Below are positions 1 through 7,039 of a DNA stretch of 9,341 bases, one piece after another. Position 1 is the first letter of the stretch. The number at the start of each line of letters is the position of its first letter. This DNA comes from Deltaproteobacteria bacterium. GTDB lineage: Bacteria > JAMCPX01. The position numbers and the translations under genes are program-made. The notes below the pieces were generated by a model. It ran no database searches, was not told the origin of the DNA, and saw only the letters and a program-made list of their open reading frames with translations. The stretch lies in NCBI GenBank assembly GCA_023489065.1, contig JAMDCL010000109.1, positions 354 through 9,694 of the forward strand, in the 5' to 3' direction.

Positions 1-168
1 GGGCGAGCCGTTATAGCCCGTGCTTATGATCACGTTGTCCTTGACGATCACGGCGCCGTATTTTCTCCTCAGGCACGTCGAACGCGAGGAGACGGCCTTC
101 GCAATCTCTATAAAATAATCGTCCCATGGCGGTCTTTCAAAGGCCTTTTTATCTTTCCGTTCGTTCAT
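1..168 (-). CDS. dCMP/cytidine deaminase family protein, N-terminal part (cut by window edge)
   Basis: This is a partial gene on the minus strand, beginning at ATG 168 and running off base 1 (56 codons visible). The visible part contains [15 protein letters not shown] followed by [10 protein letters not shown]. This matches the N-terminal beta-strand region of the zinc-dependent dCMP deaminase (ComEB-like) family, which converts dCMP to dUMP for dTTP synthesis. The zinc-binding HxE and PCxxC motifs would lie beyond the window, so the catalytic residues cannot be checked. An in-frame ATG at 186 would add six residues. I prefer 168 because a purine-rich GGAAAG lies about 10 bases upstream, but the choice is uncertain. 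It lies 46 bases after the proC stop in the same direction and is probably the third gene of the yggS-proC operon. Confidence 0.85.
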   Translation of the reverse strand, partial: MNERKDKKAFERPPWDDYFIEIAKAVSSRSTCLRRKYGAVIVKDNVIISTGYNGSP

Positions 169-214
169 TCTGAAATCACTTTCCATCGCACGGTTCGTTA
201 TCAGTTCCGTAAAT

Positions 215-1027
215 TTACGATTTGGTGCTGATCTCTTTCGATCTCAGGGCCGCCGCTTTGACAGCTTCGATGATCGCGGATCTCACGCCTTTTGCTTCGA
301 GTATTGCCAACGCCTCTGCAGTTGTCCCTGCAGGTGAGGTAACGGCCTCCCGCAATGTCGCGAATGAAAGCTCGGATTCTTTTGCCATCTTCCCTGCACC
401 GATGACCGTTTGCACTGCCAGCTTGTTTGACACGTCCCTGGACAGCCCCATTCTTACACCCGCATCGGAAAGCGCTTCGAGGAATGCAAATACGTATGCA
501 GGGCCGGACCCGCTCAATGCCGTTACCGCATGAAAGAGGCCTTCGTTCTTTATCTCAATCACATCGCCGGCGCCCATAAGCAGCTCTTTTACAAGATTGA
601 TGTCCGTTGCATCAGCCGCGTTATTTTTCATAATAACGCTCATGCCCTCACCCACGGTTGCCGCTATATTGGGCATCACCCGTATGATGCGCGTTTGCTG
701 GCCGATATATCCTTCCAAAAAGGAGATCTCGATTCCTGCTGCAATCGACACGACCAGTTTTTGCGCCAGTGTCTCTTTGCATTGCTCGAGGACATCGGCC
801 ATATCCTGCGGTTTCACTGCCAGAAAAGATATATCTCCTTCGGTCACGCACACGGTATTGGCTGTGACCGTTCTGACATTGTAGGTCTCCTCTATCTCTA
901 TGCGCCTCTTATCGAATTTATCGCTGATGATGATCTGTTTGCCGGTGACCTTTTTAGAGGAGAGCAGGCCTGCTATGATGGCTTCAGCCATTTTTCCCGC
1001 ACCGATAAAGCTTATTGTTTTATCCAT
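215..1027 (-). CDS. proC: Pyrroline-5-carboxylate reductase
   Basis: This enzyme performs the last step of proline synthesis in the cytoplasm, NAD(P)H-dependent reduction of 1-pyrroline-5-carboxylate to L-proline. The 270-residue product has the usual family length and is complete. Visible landmarks are the Rossmann dinucleotide-binding loop [10 protein letters not shown] (residues 8-17), AVKPQ (70-74), VMPN (117-120), the substrate-site ALSGSGPAY (170-178), and the C-terminal signature [11 protein letters not shown] (230-240). The start ATG at 1027 has a strong AAGGGGG Shine-Dalgarno sequence. That site sits inside the last codons of yggS, whose stop is only two bases upstream, so the two genes are almost certainly co-transcribed and translationally coupled. 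yggS-proC adjacency is common in bacteria. Nothing looks damaged or unusual. Confidence 0.97.
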   Translation of the reverse strand: MDKTISFIGAGKMAEAIIAGLLSSKKVTGKQIIISDKFDKRRIEIEETYNVRTVTANTVCVTEGDISFLAVKPQDMADVLEQCKETLAQKLVVSIAAGIEISFLEGYIGQQTRIIRVMPNIAATVGEGMSVIMKNNAADATDINLVKELLMGAGDVIEIKNEGLFHAVTALSGSGPAYVFAFLEALSDAGVRMGLSRDVSNKLAVQTVIGAGKMAKESELSFATLREAVTSPAGTTAEALAILEAKGVRSAIIEAVKAAALRSKEISTKS

Positions 1028-1029
1028 AA

Positions 1030-1734
1030 TTACCCCCTTGGACCGAATAGTGCTGTCCCTATTCTTATCATAGTCGCCCCTTCTTTTATAGCAATTTTAA
1101 AATCGGACGACATACCCATGGACAGTTCTTTGAACGATTGTCCGAACACCCCTTGTTTCAGGAGCTTGTCCCTGAGTTCCCGCAGTGTGGTAAAATAGTT
1201 TGAAAGCTGTGCTTCGCTGTTGCCAGGCGGGGGCATGGTCATGAGTCCGGACGGCCGCAGGTGCTTCAGTGTTTTCAGGAGCTGCAGTGCATTGAAAAAC
1301 TGCTCCGGGCGGAAGCCGGATTTTGTTGCTTCACCCGCGACATTGATTTCGAACAGCACGGGCTGTACATGTCCCTTTTGCTCTGCCCGTTTGTCTATTT
1401 CCACGGCAATATCGCTGCTGCCTACGGAATGGATAAGCTCGAACGATTGAACGATATGCCGTACCTTGTTTTTCTGAATATTGCCGATGAAGTGCCAGTG
1501 GACAGAGGGAGGAAGCATGGTGATCTTTTCAAGCGCTTCCTGGACATAGTTTTCCCCGAATGTATCGAGTCCTGCATCAACGGCCTCTTTTATCCTGTCT
1601 ATCCCAACGGTCTTTGAAACAGCGATAAGCCTGACGTCTTTTATGTCCCTGCCTGATTTGAGGCATGTGCCGGATATATCCTCCCGTAAACTTTTGATCC
1701 TGGTTATGATGTTTTCCATATTGGGATCATGCAT
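1030..1734 (-). CDS. yggS: YggS/PROSC family pyridoxal-phosphate homeostasis protein
   Basis: This is a cytoplasmic PLP-binding protein of the YggS (PROSC/PLPBP) family. The family has a single-domain TIM-barrel like that of alanine racemase, and regulates free PLP and amino-acid/keto-acid balance rather than catalysing a known reaction. The 234-residue product has the expected length. The motif IAVSKTVGID carries the PLP-binding lysine (K41). FGENYVQEA (59-67), WHFIGNIQKNK (80-90), LSMGMSSDF (204-212) and MIRIGTALFG (222-231) are all family hallmarks. The chosen start is ATG 1734; an in-frame ATG at 1719 (residue 6) is an alternative, and neither has a strong ribosome-binding site. It is the first gene of the leftward operon with proC. 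The 125-base gap to the divergent acyltransferase gene should hold its promoter, but I could not identify one. Confidence 0.96.
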   Translation of the reverse strand: MHDPNMENIITRIKSLREDISGTCLKSGRDIKDVRLIAVSKTVGIDRIKEAVDAGLDTFGENYVQEALEKITMLPPSVHWHFIGNIQKNKVRHIVQSFELIHSVGSSDIAVEIDKRAEQKGHVQPVLFEINVAGEATKSGFRPEQFFNALQLLKTLKHLRPSGLMTMPPPGNSEAQLSNYFTTLRELRDKLLKQGVFGQSFKELSMGMSSDFKIAIKEGATMIRIGTALFGPRG

Positions 1735-1824
1735 AGTATAAGTAACTCTTTAATGCAATTATCGATGTATTTATTTTTGATGAAGCACGCTTCCGCCTTT
1801 GAGGAAACAATGATAAATGCCTGG

Positions 1825-1854
1825 TTGACAATTCCGGCACATTCATGCAATAAA
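1825..1854 (+). promoter_or_regulatory. Possible sigma70-type promoter before the glycan genes
   Basis: A perfect -35 hexamer TTGACA lies at 1825-1830. A weaker -10-like AATAAA (4 of 6 matches) lies at 1849-1854, giving an 18-base spacer. A transcript from it would begin at about 1861, essentially on the annotated ATG (1860). So either the message is leaderless, the true start is downstream, or this is chance. Treat it as tentative. Confidence 0.3.
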
Positions 1855-1859
1855 CATCC

Positions 1860-2441
1860 ATGACTCAGGACGCTGAAAATAGCTCTTTGTTGGTGGCTGC
1901 AATCAAACAGGTTGGATTCAAAGGCCTGTTCAAATATGCCTTTTATTCTGTTGCCGTATTCTTTTTTAACTGGATACCCCTGCCGCAATTGCGGGTCTAT
2001 TATCTCAGAATGCTGGGAGCAAAAATCGGAAAAAACGTATTTATCGGAAAGGTCCAGTTTAAAAATTATCACAAGGCGTCCTTCCCGGGCCTGACCATAG
2101 GGGATTGTACGTATATCAACGATGATGCCCTGATCGATCTGTACGACACCATGACCATCGGAAAGTATGTGACCATCGGCTTCAGAACTATGCTGTTCAC
2201 GCACTTCAAAGGCAGCCATGTCGATCACCCGCTCAAAAAATTCTTACCTGACCGTCATATGCCGATGATCGTAGGCGACTACAGCTTTGTTTTAAGCGGC
2301 TGCATGGTAATCCCCGGGGTAAAGATCGGCAGGTATGCCGTAGTACACAGCGGGACGGTTGTTGTGAAAGACGTTCCGGATAAATCCGTGCTGGCGGGCA
2401 GTCAGGCGAAAATCATTTATACCCTGGATATCCAGGAATAA
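1860..2441 (+). CDS. Left-handed beta-helix (hexapeptide-repeat) acyltransferase
   Basis: This 193-residue protein belongs to the WbbJ/maltose-acetyltransferase-like branch of hexapeptide-repeat acyltransferases. These are usually cytoplasmic trimers that move an acetyl or other acyl group from a CoA-type donor onto a sugar. After a hydrophobic segment (about residues 24-41), the hexapeptide coils are GAKIGKNVFIGKV (53-65), LTIGDCTYI (78-86), MTIGKYVTIG (98-107) and IPGVKIGRYAVVHSG (151-165). The typical cap KDVPDKSVLAGSQAK follows (170-184). A TH pair at 114-115 is a candidate for the catalytic histidine. An in-frame TAA at 1851-1853 makes ATG 1860 the earliest possible ATG start, but no clear Shine-Dalgarno site precedes it. 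It heads the glycan locus, 121 bases before the GT-C gene. The acceptor cannot be told from sequence; the downstream aminotransferase makes N- or O-acylation of a sugar plausible. Confidence 0.88.
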   Translation: MTQDAENSSLLVAAIKQVGFKGLFKYAFYSVAVFFFNWIPLPQLRVYYLRMLGAKIGKNVFIGKVQFKNYHKASFPGLTIGDCTYINDDALIDLYDTMTIGKYVTIGFRTMLFTHFKGSHVDHPLKKFLPDRHMPMIVGDYSFVLSGCMVIPGVKIGRYAVVHSGTVVVKDVPDKSVLAGSQAKIIYTLDIQE

Positions 2442-2447
2442 TGCTAT

Positions 2448-2463
2448 CCGGGAATTTTTCCGG
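2448..2463 (+). terminator. Weak hairpin after the acyltransferase gene
   Basis: CCGG-g-AA pairs with TTCCGG around a TTT loop, seven bases after the stop codon, followed by the T-rich stretch TATTTTCC. The stem is short, has a bulge, and has no clean T-run. At best it would terminate partially, and it may not separate the acyltransferase from the downstream genes. Confidence 0.2.
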
Positions 2464-2562
2464 TATTTTCCTTCGCATCGTTTCAAACTCTTTGTCCTGA
2501 GGAATGAACAGACTTCCTTATTGCATTTTCCGGGTCAGGCAGGATATAGTAGGGAACATCTT

Positions 2563-4248
2563 ATGCACAATAACGCCGACAAAAAACAGATATGGTTTAT
2601 TGTCCTGCTTGTTCTGACCGTTGTTGCGGTACACGGTATTTCCCTGCGTGACGGTTTTGTCAACTGGGACGATGAAATGATGATCGCCAACAACCCGAGG
2701 ATCATGCATCTTTCTGTCAGAAGCATTATGCATATATTCAATCCGCATAGTGTTTATACCGATAAGTTTACCGAATATTATCCGGTGCGCGATCTGAGTT
2801 ACATGATCGATTATGCCCTCGGAGGGTTACACCCGTTCGTCTATCATCTGAGCAATCTCTTATACGAGTCAGCGAATGCCATCCTCGTCTTCGTGCTCTT
2901 CCTGAAACTTTTTGATGATACCCCTCTTGCCTTTTTGTCTGCGCTGATCTTTGCACTCCATCCGTTAACCGCAGGTGTTGTGTCGTGGGTGTCGAGCAGG
3001 AAAGACCTTATGGCAATGACCTTTTACCTGCTTGCTTTTATCTTTTTTGTGGACTTCTACAGGCATAGTACGGGCAGGACACGGGGCATGCAGTCCGCGG
3101 GTACGGGGCAGCGGGGGCCGTCTCCGGGGAAATATCTCGTTCTGTCATCCGTTCTGTTTCTTGCAGCGCTGCTGTCAAAGGCGTCATCCCTGCCTTTCCC
3201 GGGTGTACTTGCGGCATACATGTTTATCATCGAGGACGAGAGGAGTTTTAAGAAATATGCGGCATATCTTATCGTTCCCGTTGTCATTATGGCCCTGTAT
3301 ACCATTAACCTCTACAGCTATTCGACGAGTTACTTCGGTACCAGTACGCTCCAAACTATCTATAGCAGGGATTGGCTGCTGATGTTTATGCCGGAGCTGT
3401 TCGTCATATATACGGTCCACTTTTTATTTCCGTTCAACAATGCGGCACTGTACATAGAGCCCGCAAACCGGAGTATGCTCGAACCCTTGTTTGTCCTTTC
3501 CGTTCCGTTTGTTATCCTGCTGCTGTACGCATGCATAAAATTCATTCGGAAAGACAAGGCATTGTTTTTCGGATTTGCATGGATCCTGTTGAATATGGTG
3601 CCTGCATCCAATGTCGTAGGCTTGCAGATCAAGATCGCCGACCGCTTTGCCTACCTATCGCTTGCAGGGTTCGGATTGATGTTTGCGCGGATAATCATCA
3701 CGGCAACACGGGATACAGCCGCGTTCAAAAAATTCTTTATGCCGGTCGCGTTCCTTGTTATACTGTCATACGGAACCATCAGCTTTATGCTGGATCTGAC
3801 CTGGCAGAACGGTGTTACCCTGTGGACGCGGCAGATCCAGACAAGGCCTTACATGCCGGGTGTCGATAAATCATTGTGGGGGTATGCCATGCTGGGCAAT
3901 GCATACGGTGAAGAGGGGAATTATGCAAAGGACAAGGAGTACACCACGTTCGTGCTGGAGAGAGCGCCGGATTATACGCCTGCACTCAAGGAACTCGGCA
4001 ATGTGTACGCCAATGAGGGTGAATATGAAAAGGCCATAGCGCTTTATCAAAAGGCTGTGAAAGTTGATCTGAACTCTTTCAGGTCGTCGGATTACATCAT
4101 TATTGCCGGATTGTACGAAAAGATGCATGATTACCGGCATGCAGCGGAGGCTTATGCCATGGCGCTGAAAGAGCCGCACCCTTCGTATAATGACAGGGGA
4201 TTGAATTTTAAAATACAGGAACTGACGGGGAAAATTCATGGGGAATAA
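2563..4248 (+). CDS. Multi-pass GT-C-type glycosyltransferase with C-terminal TPR repeats (TMTC-like)
   Basis: This 561-residue inner-membrane protein has the architecture of bacterial TMTC-like/DUF1736-type proteins: many membrane helices, then a soluble TPR tail. After the first helix (about 10-25) comes an extracytoplasmic loop with an acidic NWDD motif (34-37), the candidate GT-C catalytic acidic residues, and YYPVRDLSY (72-80). Family-typical segments follow: ALHPLTAGVVSWVSSRKDL (131-149), MVPASNVVG (345-353) and ADRFAYLSLAGF (359-370). TPR-like repeats occupy roughly 439-540, for example LGNVYANEGEYEKAIALYQK (478-497). The relatives suggest transfer of a sugar from a polyprenyl-phosphate donor to a protein or glycan; this is inference. 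I chose ATG 2563 over an in-frame TTG at 2521 because AGGGA lies at the right distance before it. The stop overlaps the next gene by 11 bases. Confidence 0.85.
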   Translation: MHNNADKKQIWFIVLLVLTVVAVHGISLRDGFVNWDDEMMIANNPRIMHLSVRSIMHIFNPHSVYTDKFTEYYPVRDLSYMIDYALGGLHPFVYHLSNLLYESANAILVFVLFLKLFDDTPLAFLSALIFALHPLTAGVVSWVSSRKDLMAMTFYLLAFIFFVDFYRHSTGRTRGMQSAGTGQRGPSPGKYLVLSSVLFLAALLSKASSLPFPGVLAAYMFIIEDERSFKKYAAYLIVPVVIMALYTINLYSYSTSYFGTSTLQTIYSRDWLLMFMPELFVIYTVHFLFPFNNAALYIEPANRSMLEPLFVLSVPFVILLLYACIKFIRKDKALFFGFAWILLNMVPASNVVGLQIKIADRFAYLSLAGFGLMFARIIITATRDTAAFKKFFMPVAFLVILSYGTISFMLDLTWQNGVTLWTRQIQTRPYMPGVDKSLWGYAMLGNAYGEEGNYAKDKEYTTFVLERAPDYTPALKELGNVYANEGEYEKAIALYQKAVKVDLNSFRSSDYIIIAGLYEKMHDYRHAAEAYAMALKEPHPSYNDRGLNFKIQELTGKIHGE

Positions 4249-5383
4249 GGTTATTTTTGGAAAGCCTGACATAAAGAAAGAGGACATACAGGCCGTTACC
4301 GGTGTGCTCGGGAGCGGATGGATAGGCATGGGGGCGGTGACGGAAGCTCTGGAGCGCGCCTTTGTAAGGTTTTCCGGTGCCCGGTATGCGGTAGCAGTAT
4401 CGAGCGGGTCCGGCGGCCTGTTCTTGTCCATGCTTGCGTCCGGCATCGGGAAGGGCGATGAAGTCATAACATCTCCGATGACGTTCCCTGCTACGGCGAG
4501 TGAGGTTATCCATACAGGTGCACGGGTGAGGTTTGTTGATGTCGACAGTACCGGCAATATCGATGCTGCGAAAATAGAAAGGGCTGTAACGCGAAAGACA
4601 AAAGCCATACTGCCCATCCATTTGCATGGAAGGCCGTGCGACATGAGCGCTGTCATGGGCCTGGCACGAAAGCATGGATTGATGGTCATTGAGGATGCAG
4701 CTCATGCGTTTGGCGCAACCTACCGGGGCAAAAGCATCGGAAATATCGGTGACACGACCGTGTTCAGCTTGTATGCCACAAAAAATATTACCGCTGCAGA
4801 AGGCGGTGTTGTGACGACAAACAATAAAAAGATTGCCGACAGGATGAGGCTTTTGAGGTCATACGGTATAACAAAGACGGCATGGTCGAGGTTCGGAAAA
4901 AAAGGCGACACCATGCCGTACGATACGCTGGTACCGGGCTATAATTTTGAAATCCCGGACCTGCTTTCTGCTATCGCACTCTCACAAATAAAGGGATATT
5001 CCCGGAAGCGCGCACGGAGACAATGGATATGGGACCGGTACAACAGACATTTTCAGTCCCACCCGATCGGACTGCCGCCGCTGTATAGTGAGGGTAACCA
5101 CGGCATGCACCTGTACGCAATAGCCGTTGACCGGGAAAAGGCCGGCATGGACAGGGAAACGGCCAGGAAAAGGCTGAATGCCGCGGGTATCGGCACAGGG
5201 ATTCATTTCGTATCACTGCATCTTCATTCCTATTTCAGGGATGCCTATGATCTGAAGCCCGGTGATTTCCCGAACGCCCTGAGGATCTCCCGTCAGACGC
5301 TTTCGCTCCCGCTCGCGTCGGGGATGACGGACAACGAGGTAAACAGGGTGATACAATCGGTCAAGCGGATATTCCATGGATAA
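4238..5383 (+). CDS. DegT/DnrJ/EryC1/StrS-family PLP-dependent sugar aminotransferase
   Basis: Members of this fold-type I family transfer an amino group, usually from glutamate, to a nucleotide-linked keto-sugar, and so make amino sugars for surface glycans. The complete 381-residue protein shows GSGWIGMG (25-32), the cofactor-phosphate loop SSGSGGL (55-61), MTFPATASE (81-89), LPIHLHGRPCDM (125-136), and IEDAAHAFGA (151-160), where D153 should contact the PLP pyridine nitrogen. The Schiff-base lysine K182 lies in SLYATKNITAAEGG (177-190). It is followed by GYNFEIPDLLSAIALSQI (234-251). The start ATG 4238 has GGGGA about seven bases upstream, within the end of the GT-C gene. The gene overlaps both neighbours, indicating one translationally coupled transcription unit. 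The sugar substrate cannot be deduced; ArnB-, PglE- and perosamine-synthase-like activities all remain possible. Confidence 0.95.
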   Translation: MGNKVIFGKPDIKKEDIQAVTGVLGSGWIGMGAVTEALERAFVRFSGARYAVAVSSGSGGLFLSMLASGIGKGDEVITSPMTFPATASEVIHTGARVRFVDVDSTGNIDAAKIERAVTRKTKAILPIHLHGRPCDMSAVMGLARKHGLMVIEDAAHAFGATYRGKSIGNIGDTTVFSLYATKNITAAEGGVVTTNNKKIADRMRLLRSYGITKTAWSRFGKKGDTMPYDTLVPGYNFEIPDLLSAIALSQIKGYSRKRARRQWIWDRYNRHFQSHPIGLPPLYSEGNHGMHLYAIAVDREKAGMDRETARKRLNAAGIGTGIHFVSLHLHSYFRDAYDLKPGDFPNALRISRQTLSLPLASGMTDNEVNRVIQSVKRIFHG

Positions 5384-6095
5384 ACCGGATCTCAGTATAG
5401 TGCTTGCCTGTTATAACGAATCTTCGCACCTGCAAAAGAGTTTTCAGGTATTAACAGACATGCTGTCTCATGCGAATTTCACGTACGAAATCATCATGGT
5501 AGACGATAAGAGCACGGACCGCACGCCGGAGATACTGCAGGACATCATAAAACTGCATCCTGGGATGCAGATAAAGCTGATCACGCACGATCGCAATACA
5601 GGCCGGGGCAGGGCAGTGACCGACGGGTTTAAGGCTGCAGAGGCGGACATCGCCGGTTATATAGATGTGGACCTCGAGATAGATGCGGTTTATATCTATT
5701 CTTTCTATCATGCGATACGGGAAGGGTACAATGCAGCAATCGGCGAAAGGGTGTCGCGGCTCGGCCTCCATTCAATCGCGAGAATTTTCACGGGCAGAAG
5801 CTACAACGCACTCATGAGAGCATTCATTGACCTTCCCCTGCACGATACGGAATCCGGCATCAAGTTTTTCGACCGCCAAAAACTCATGGCGATCATCGAC
5901 AGGGTTGAGGACCGGCACTGGTTCTGGGACACGGAGATATGCGCCAGGATGTACAAGGCAGGGTATACGATAAAAGAAATACCGTGTATTTACGCGAGGA
6001 ACCGGCACAAGAAATCAACCGTAAAACTGGTACAAGATTCAATCTATTATTTCAAAAGCCTGATACAATTCAGGAAGATTTACAAATCGCTGTAA
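5376..6095 (+). CDS. Family 2 (GT-A) glycosyltransferase, polyprenyl-phosphate (DPM1-like) type
   Basis: This is a 239-residue inverting GT-A transferase. It begins with the nucleotide-binding strand SIVLACYNES (7-16) and continues with MVDDKSTDRTPEIL (41-54), RNTGRGRAVTDGF (73-85), and the metal-binding DxD in YIDVDLE (95-101; D97 and D99). The acceptor-side motifs DTESGIKFF (157-165) and WFWDTEI (182-188) resemble those of dolichyl- and undecaprenyl-phosphate mannose/glucose synthases. No membrane helix is visible; the enzyme is probably cytoplasmic or peripheral. The likely role is to load a sugar on polyprenyl phosphate, which would supply the GT-C protein encoded two genes upstream. That pairing is inference from context. 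The start ATG overlaps the aminotransferase end by eight bases. It is the last gene of the plus-strand run; the MNT gene converges on it 33 bases later. Confidence 0.92.
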   Translation: MDKPDLSIVLACYNESSHLQKSFQVLTDMLSHANFTYEIIMVDDKSTDRTPEILQDIIKLHPGMQIKLITHDRNTGRGRAVTDGFKAAEADIAGYIDVDLEIDAVYIYSFYHAIREGYNAAIGERVSRLGLHSIARIFTGRSYNALMRAFIDLPLHDTESGIKFFDRQKLMAIIDRVEDRHWFWDTEICARMYKAGYTIKEIPCIYARNRHKKSTVKLVQDSIYYFKSLIQFRKIYKSL

Positions 6096-6128
6096 CAAGA
6101 CTCTAATTTAGCGAGAGTTCCCCGCCCC

Positions 6129-6452
6129 TTATGCTACTTTCAGCTCGACGCCCTTTTGTCTTATTTCATAGATAAGCGGCAGCCACGTATCATTCTTATA
6201 GGATTCAGACGAAATGGGCACAGGCTCAATTCTCGGGTCAACCCGCCATGCCGTCTGTAGCAGCATCGTGCCTTCTTCATATCTATCCTTGCCAAAGTCC
6301 GGTGAAACTATGGCAAGATCTATATCACTGTCCGGATGTGCGCTGCCGGTTGCGTATGATCCATAAAGCACGACTTTTTCCACGCGGATACCGTTTCTTA
6401 TTAAAACATCTGCAAATCTTTTTATTATTTCTGTAATTTCTTTGTCAACCAT
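6129..6452 (-). CDS. MNT-type minimal nucleotidyltransferase (antitoxin of a HEPN/MNT pair)
   Basis: This 107-residue protein is a minimal nucleotidyltransferase of the polymerase-beta superfamily. The diagnostic GSx10DxD pattern is intact: G31-S32 in VVLYGSYATG, then D43 and D45 in PDSDIDLAIV. E76 in RIEPVPIS is a candidate for the third metal-binding acidic residue. In studied HEPN/MNT modules the MNT partner neutralises the HEPN ribonuclease by transferring AMP to it. The catalytic residues needed for that are present here, but the activity is inferred. The start ATG 6452 has GAGGAAA about seven bases upstream. The gene begins inside the last 28 bases of the HEPN gene and is read second in the pair, the toxin-first order seen in several such modules. 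Length is normal for the family. Confidence 0.92.
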   Translation of the reverse strand: MVDKEITEIIKRFADVLIRNGIRVEKVVLYGSYATGSAHPDSDIDLAIVSPDFGKDRYEEGTMLLQTAWRVDPRIEPVPISSESYKNDTWLPLIYEIRQKGVELKVA

Positions 6453-6823
6453 ATATAAATTTCCTCTAATTCTTTAAATTTCTTTTGCGTAAAGTCTTCC
6501 GTACACTTCTTATAAAATTCCCCTTTGTCGTCGGGGTACCTTGCATCTATGTTGAACTCCGTGTATTCGGCAAGGTGATCGATAAGAGCTACTGGCACAT
6601 CAATGCCGGTTTTCTTCATAAGAACAGTTAATGAATGTGTATAGGGGGCGTGTTCTTTCGTTGCCCTTACAACAAGGGCCTTTAATATCTTTTCTATTGC
6701 AAGATGACCGAAGAATAGTGCATGAGGAAATCTTTTTACTTCTAACAAGCTTTTTGCAGTTACAAGATCGTACGCAGAACTTTCTGACCAATATTTTATT
6801 GTTTTCTCCACGTCAAAGGTCAC
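6425..6823 (-). CDS. HEPN-domain protein (probable toxin of a HEPN/MNT pair)
   Basis: This 132-residue, probably all-helical protein matches the PF05168-like HEPN family. Visible motifs are YWSESSAYDLVTAKSLLE (11-28), HALFFGHLAIEKILKALVV (34-52), APYTHSLTVL (59-68) and IDARYPDD (92-99). Many HEPN proteins paired with MNT are RNases or RNA-binding toxins. The usual C-terminal Rx4-6H site is not obvious: the only match is R53-H58 (RATKEH), between the second helix and the THSL motif, so RNase activity is uncertain. The start is GTG 6823, preceded by a near-perfect AAGGAG six bases upstream (6831-6836). An ATG at 6829 is immediately followed by TAG and cannot be the start. It overlaps the MNT gene by 28 bases and has a promoter at 6882-6910. 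Confidence 0.9.
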   Translation of the reverse strand: MTFDVEKTIKYWSESSAYDLVTAKSLLEVKRFPHALFFGHLAIEKILKALVVRATKEHAPYTHSLTVLMKKTGIDVPVALIDHLAEYTEFNIDARYPDDKGEFYKKCTEDFTQKKFKELEEIYIWLTKKLQK

Positions 6824-6875
6824 CTACATCTCCTTAATACAAATAGAGCTGCTTTTTCTATCGGGCTTTGCATTT

Positions 6876-6892
6876 TAGACCACTATAGTCTA
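6876..6892. promoter_or_regulatory. Inverted repeat across the HEPN/MNT -10 box (possible operator)
   Basis: TAGAC (6876-6880) and GTCTA (6888-6892) are perfect complements separated by seven bases. The repeat covers the -10 hexamer and the predicted transcription start, which is where an autorepressor would bind. A 10-base part of this site, CTATAGTCTA (6883-6892), recurs at 7051-7060. No DNA-binding protein is encoded nearby, other than possibly the HEPN/MNT complex itself. Confidence 0.35.
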
Positions 6893-6910
6893 TTCAATTT
6901 AAAATCTCAA
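6882..6910 (-). promoter_or_regulatory. Sigma70-like promoter of the HEPN/MNT operon
   Basis: Read on the minus strand, TTGAGA (6905-6910, 5 of 6 matches to the -35 consensus) is followed by a 17-base spacer and TATAGT (6882-6887, 5 of 6 matches to the -10 consensus). Transcription would start near 6875, leaving about 50 bases of leader before the GTG start. This is the best-formed promoter in the window by eye. Confidence 0.65.
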
Positions 6911-7020
6911 GTTGGGAATACGCACAATGTGCTGCAACGTGTCACTGCAGGGTAAGGACGTCCGCCGGCAGGCCTGCGGATTTAAAAACCGATCCGTCCG
7001 GACAAAAACAGCTTCCTTAA

Positions 7021-7039
7021 ATCGATCCTACGGGGTGAT
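7021..7039 (+). ncRNA. Hairpin capped by a C(UACG)G tetraloop inside the structured element
   Basis: ATCG(a)TCC (7021-7028) pairs with GGGTGAT (7033-7039), with one bulged A and two G-U pairs, around the loop UACG. C(UNCG)G is an exceptionally stable RNA tetraloop. On the opposite strand the loop would read CGUA, so this favours a plus-strand RNA. Support is by eye only. Confidence 0.4.

Noticed and set aside
530..1198. Plus-strand frame of 222 codons
   Set aside because: Antisense to proC and yggS, both of which carry full family motifs.
1704..2228. Minus-strand frame of 174 codons
   Set aside because: Overlaps the C-terminus-first half of a clear acyltransferase gene and the yggS start; its protein has no recognisable motif. 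It is a shadow of the plus-strand gene.
2423..2436. Perfect 14-base palindrome CCTGGATATCCAGG
   Set aside because: Lies within the last acyltransferase codons (LDIQE region), has no T-run or partner site; probably chance.
2521..2550. TTGCAT-N18-TATAGT as a promoter for the GT-C gene
   Set aside because: The -35 matches only 3 of 6, and the transcript would start too close to the ribosome-binding site at about 2550.
3871..4689. Minus-strand frame of 272 codons across the GT-C and aminotransferase genes
   Set aside because: Lies antisense to two well-supported genes and its translation shows no family signature.
6098..6119. ACTCT/AGAGT inverted repeat between the convergent GT2 and MNT genes as a bidirectional terminator
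   Set aside because: Only five base pairs with a nine-base loop and no T-run on either strand.
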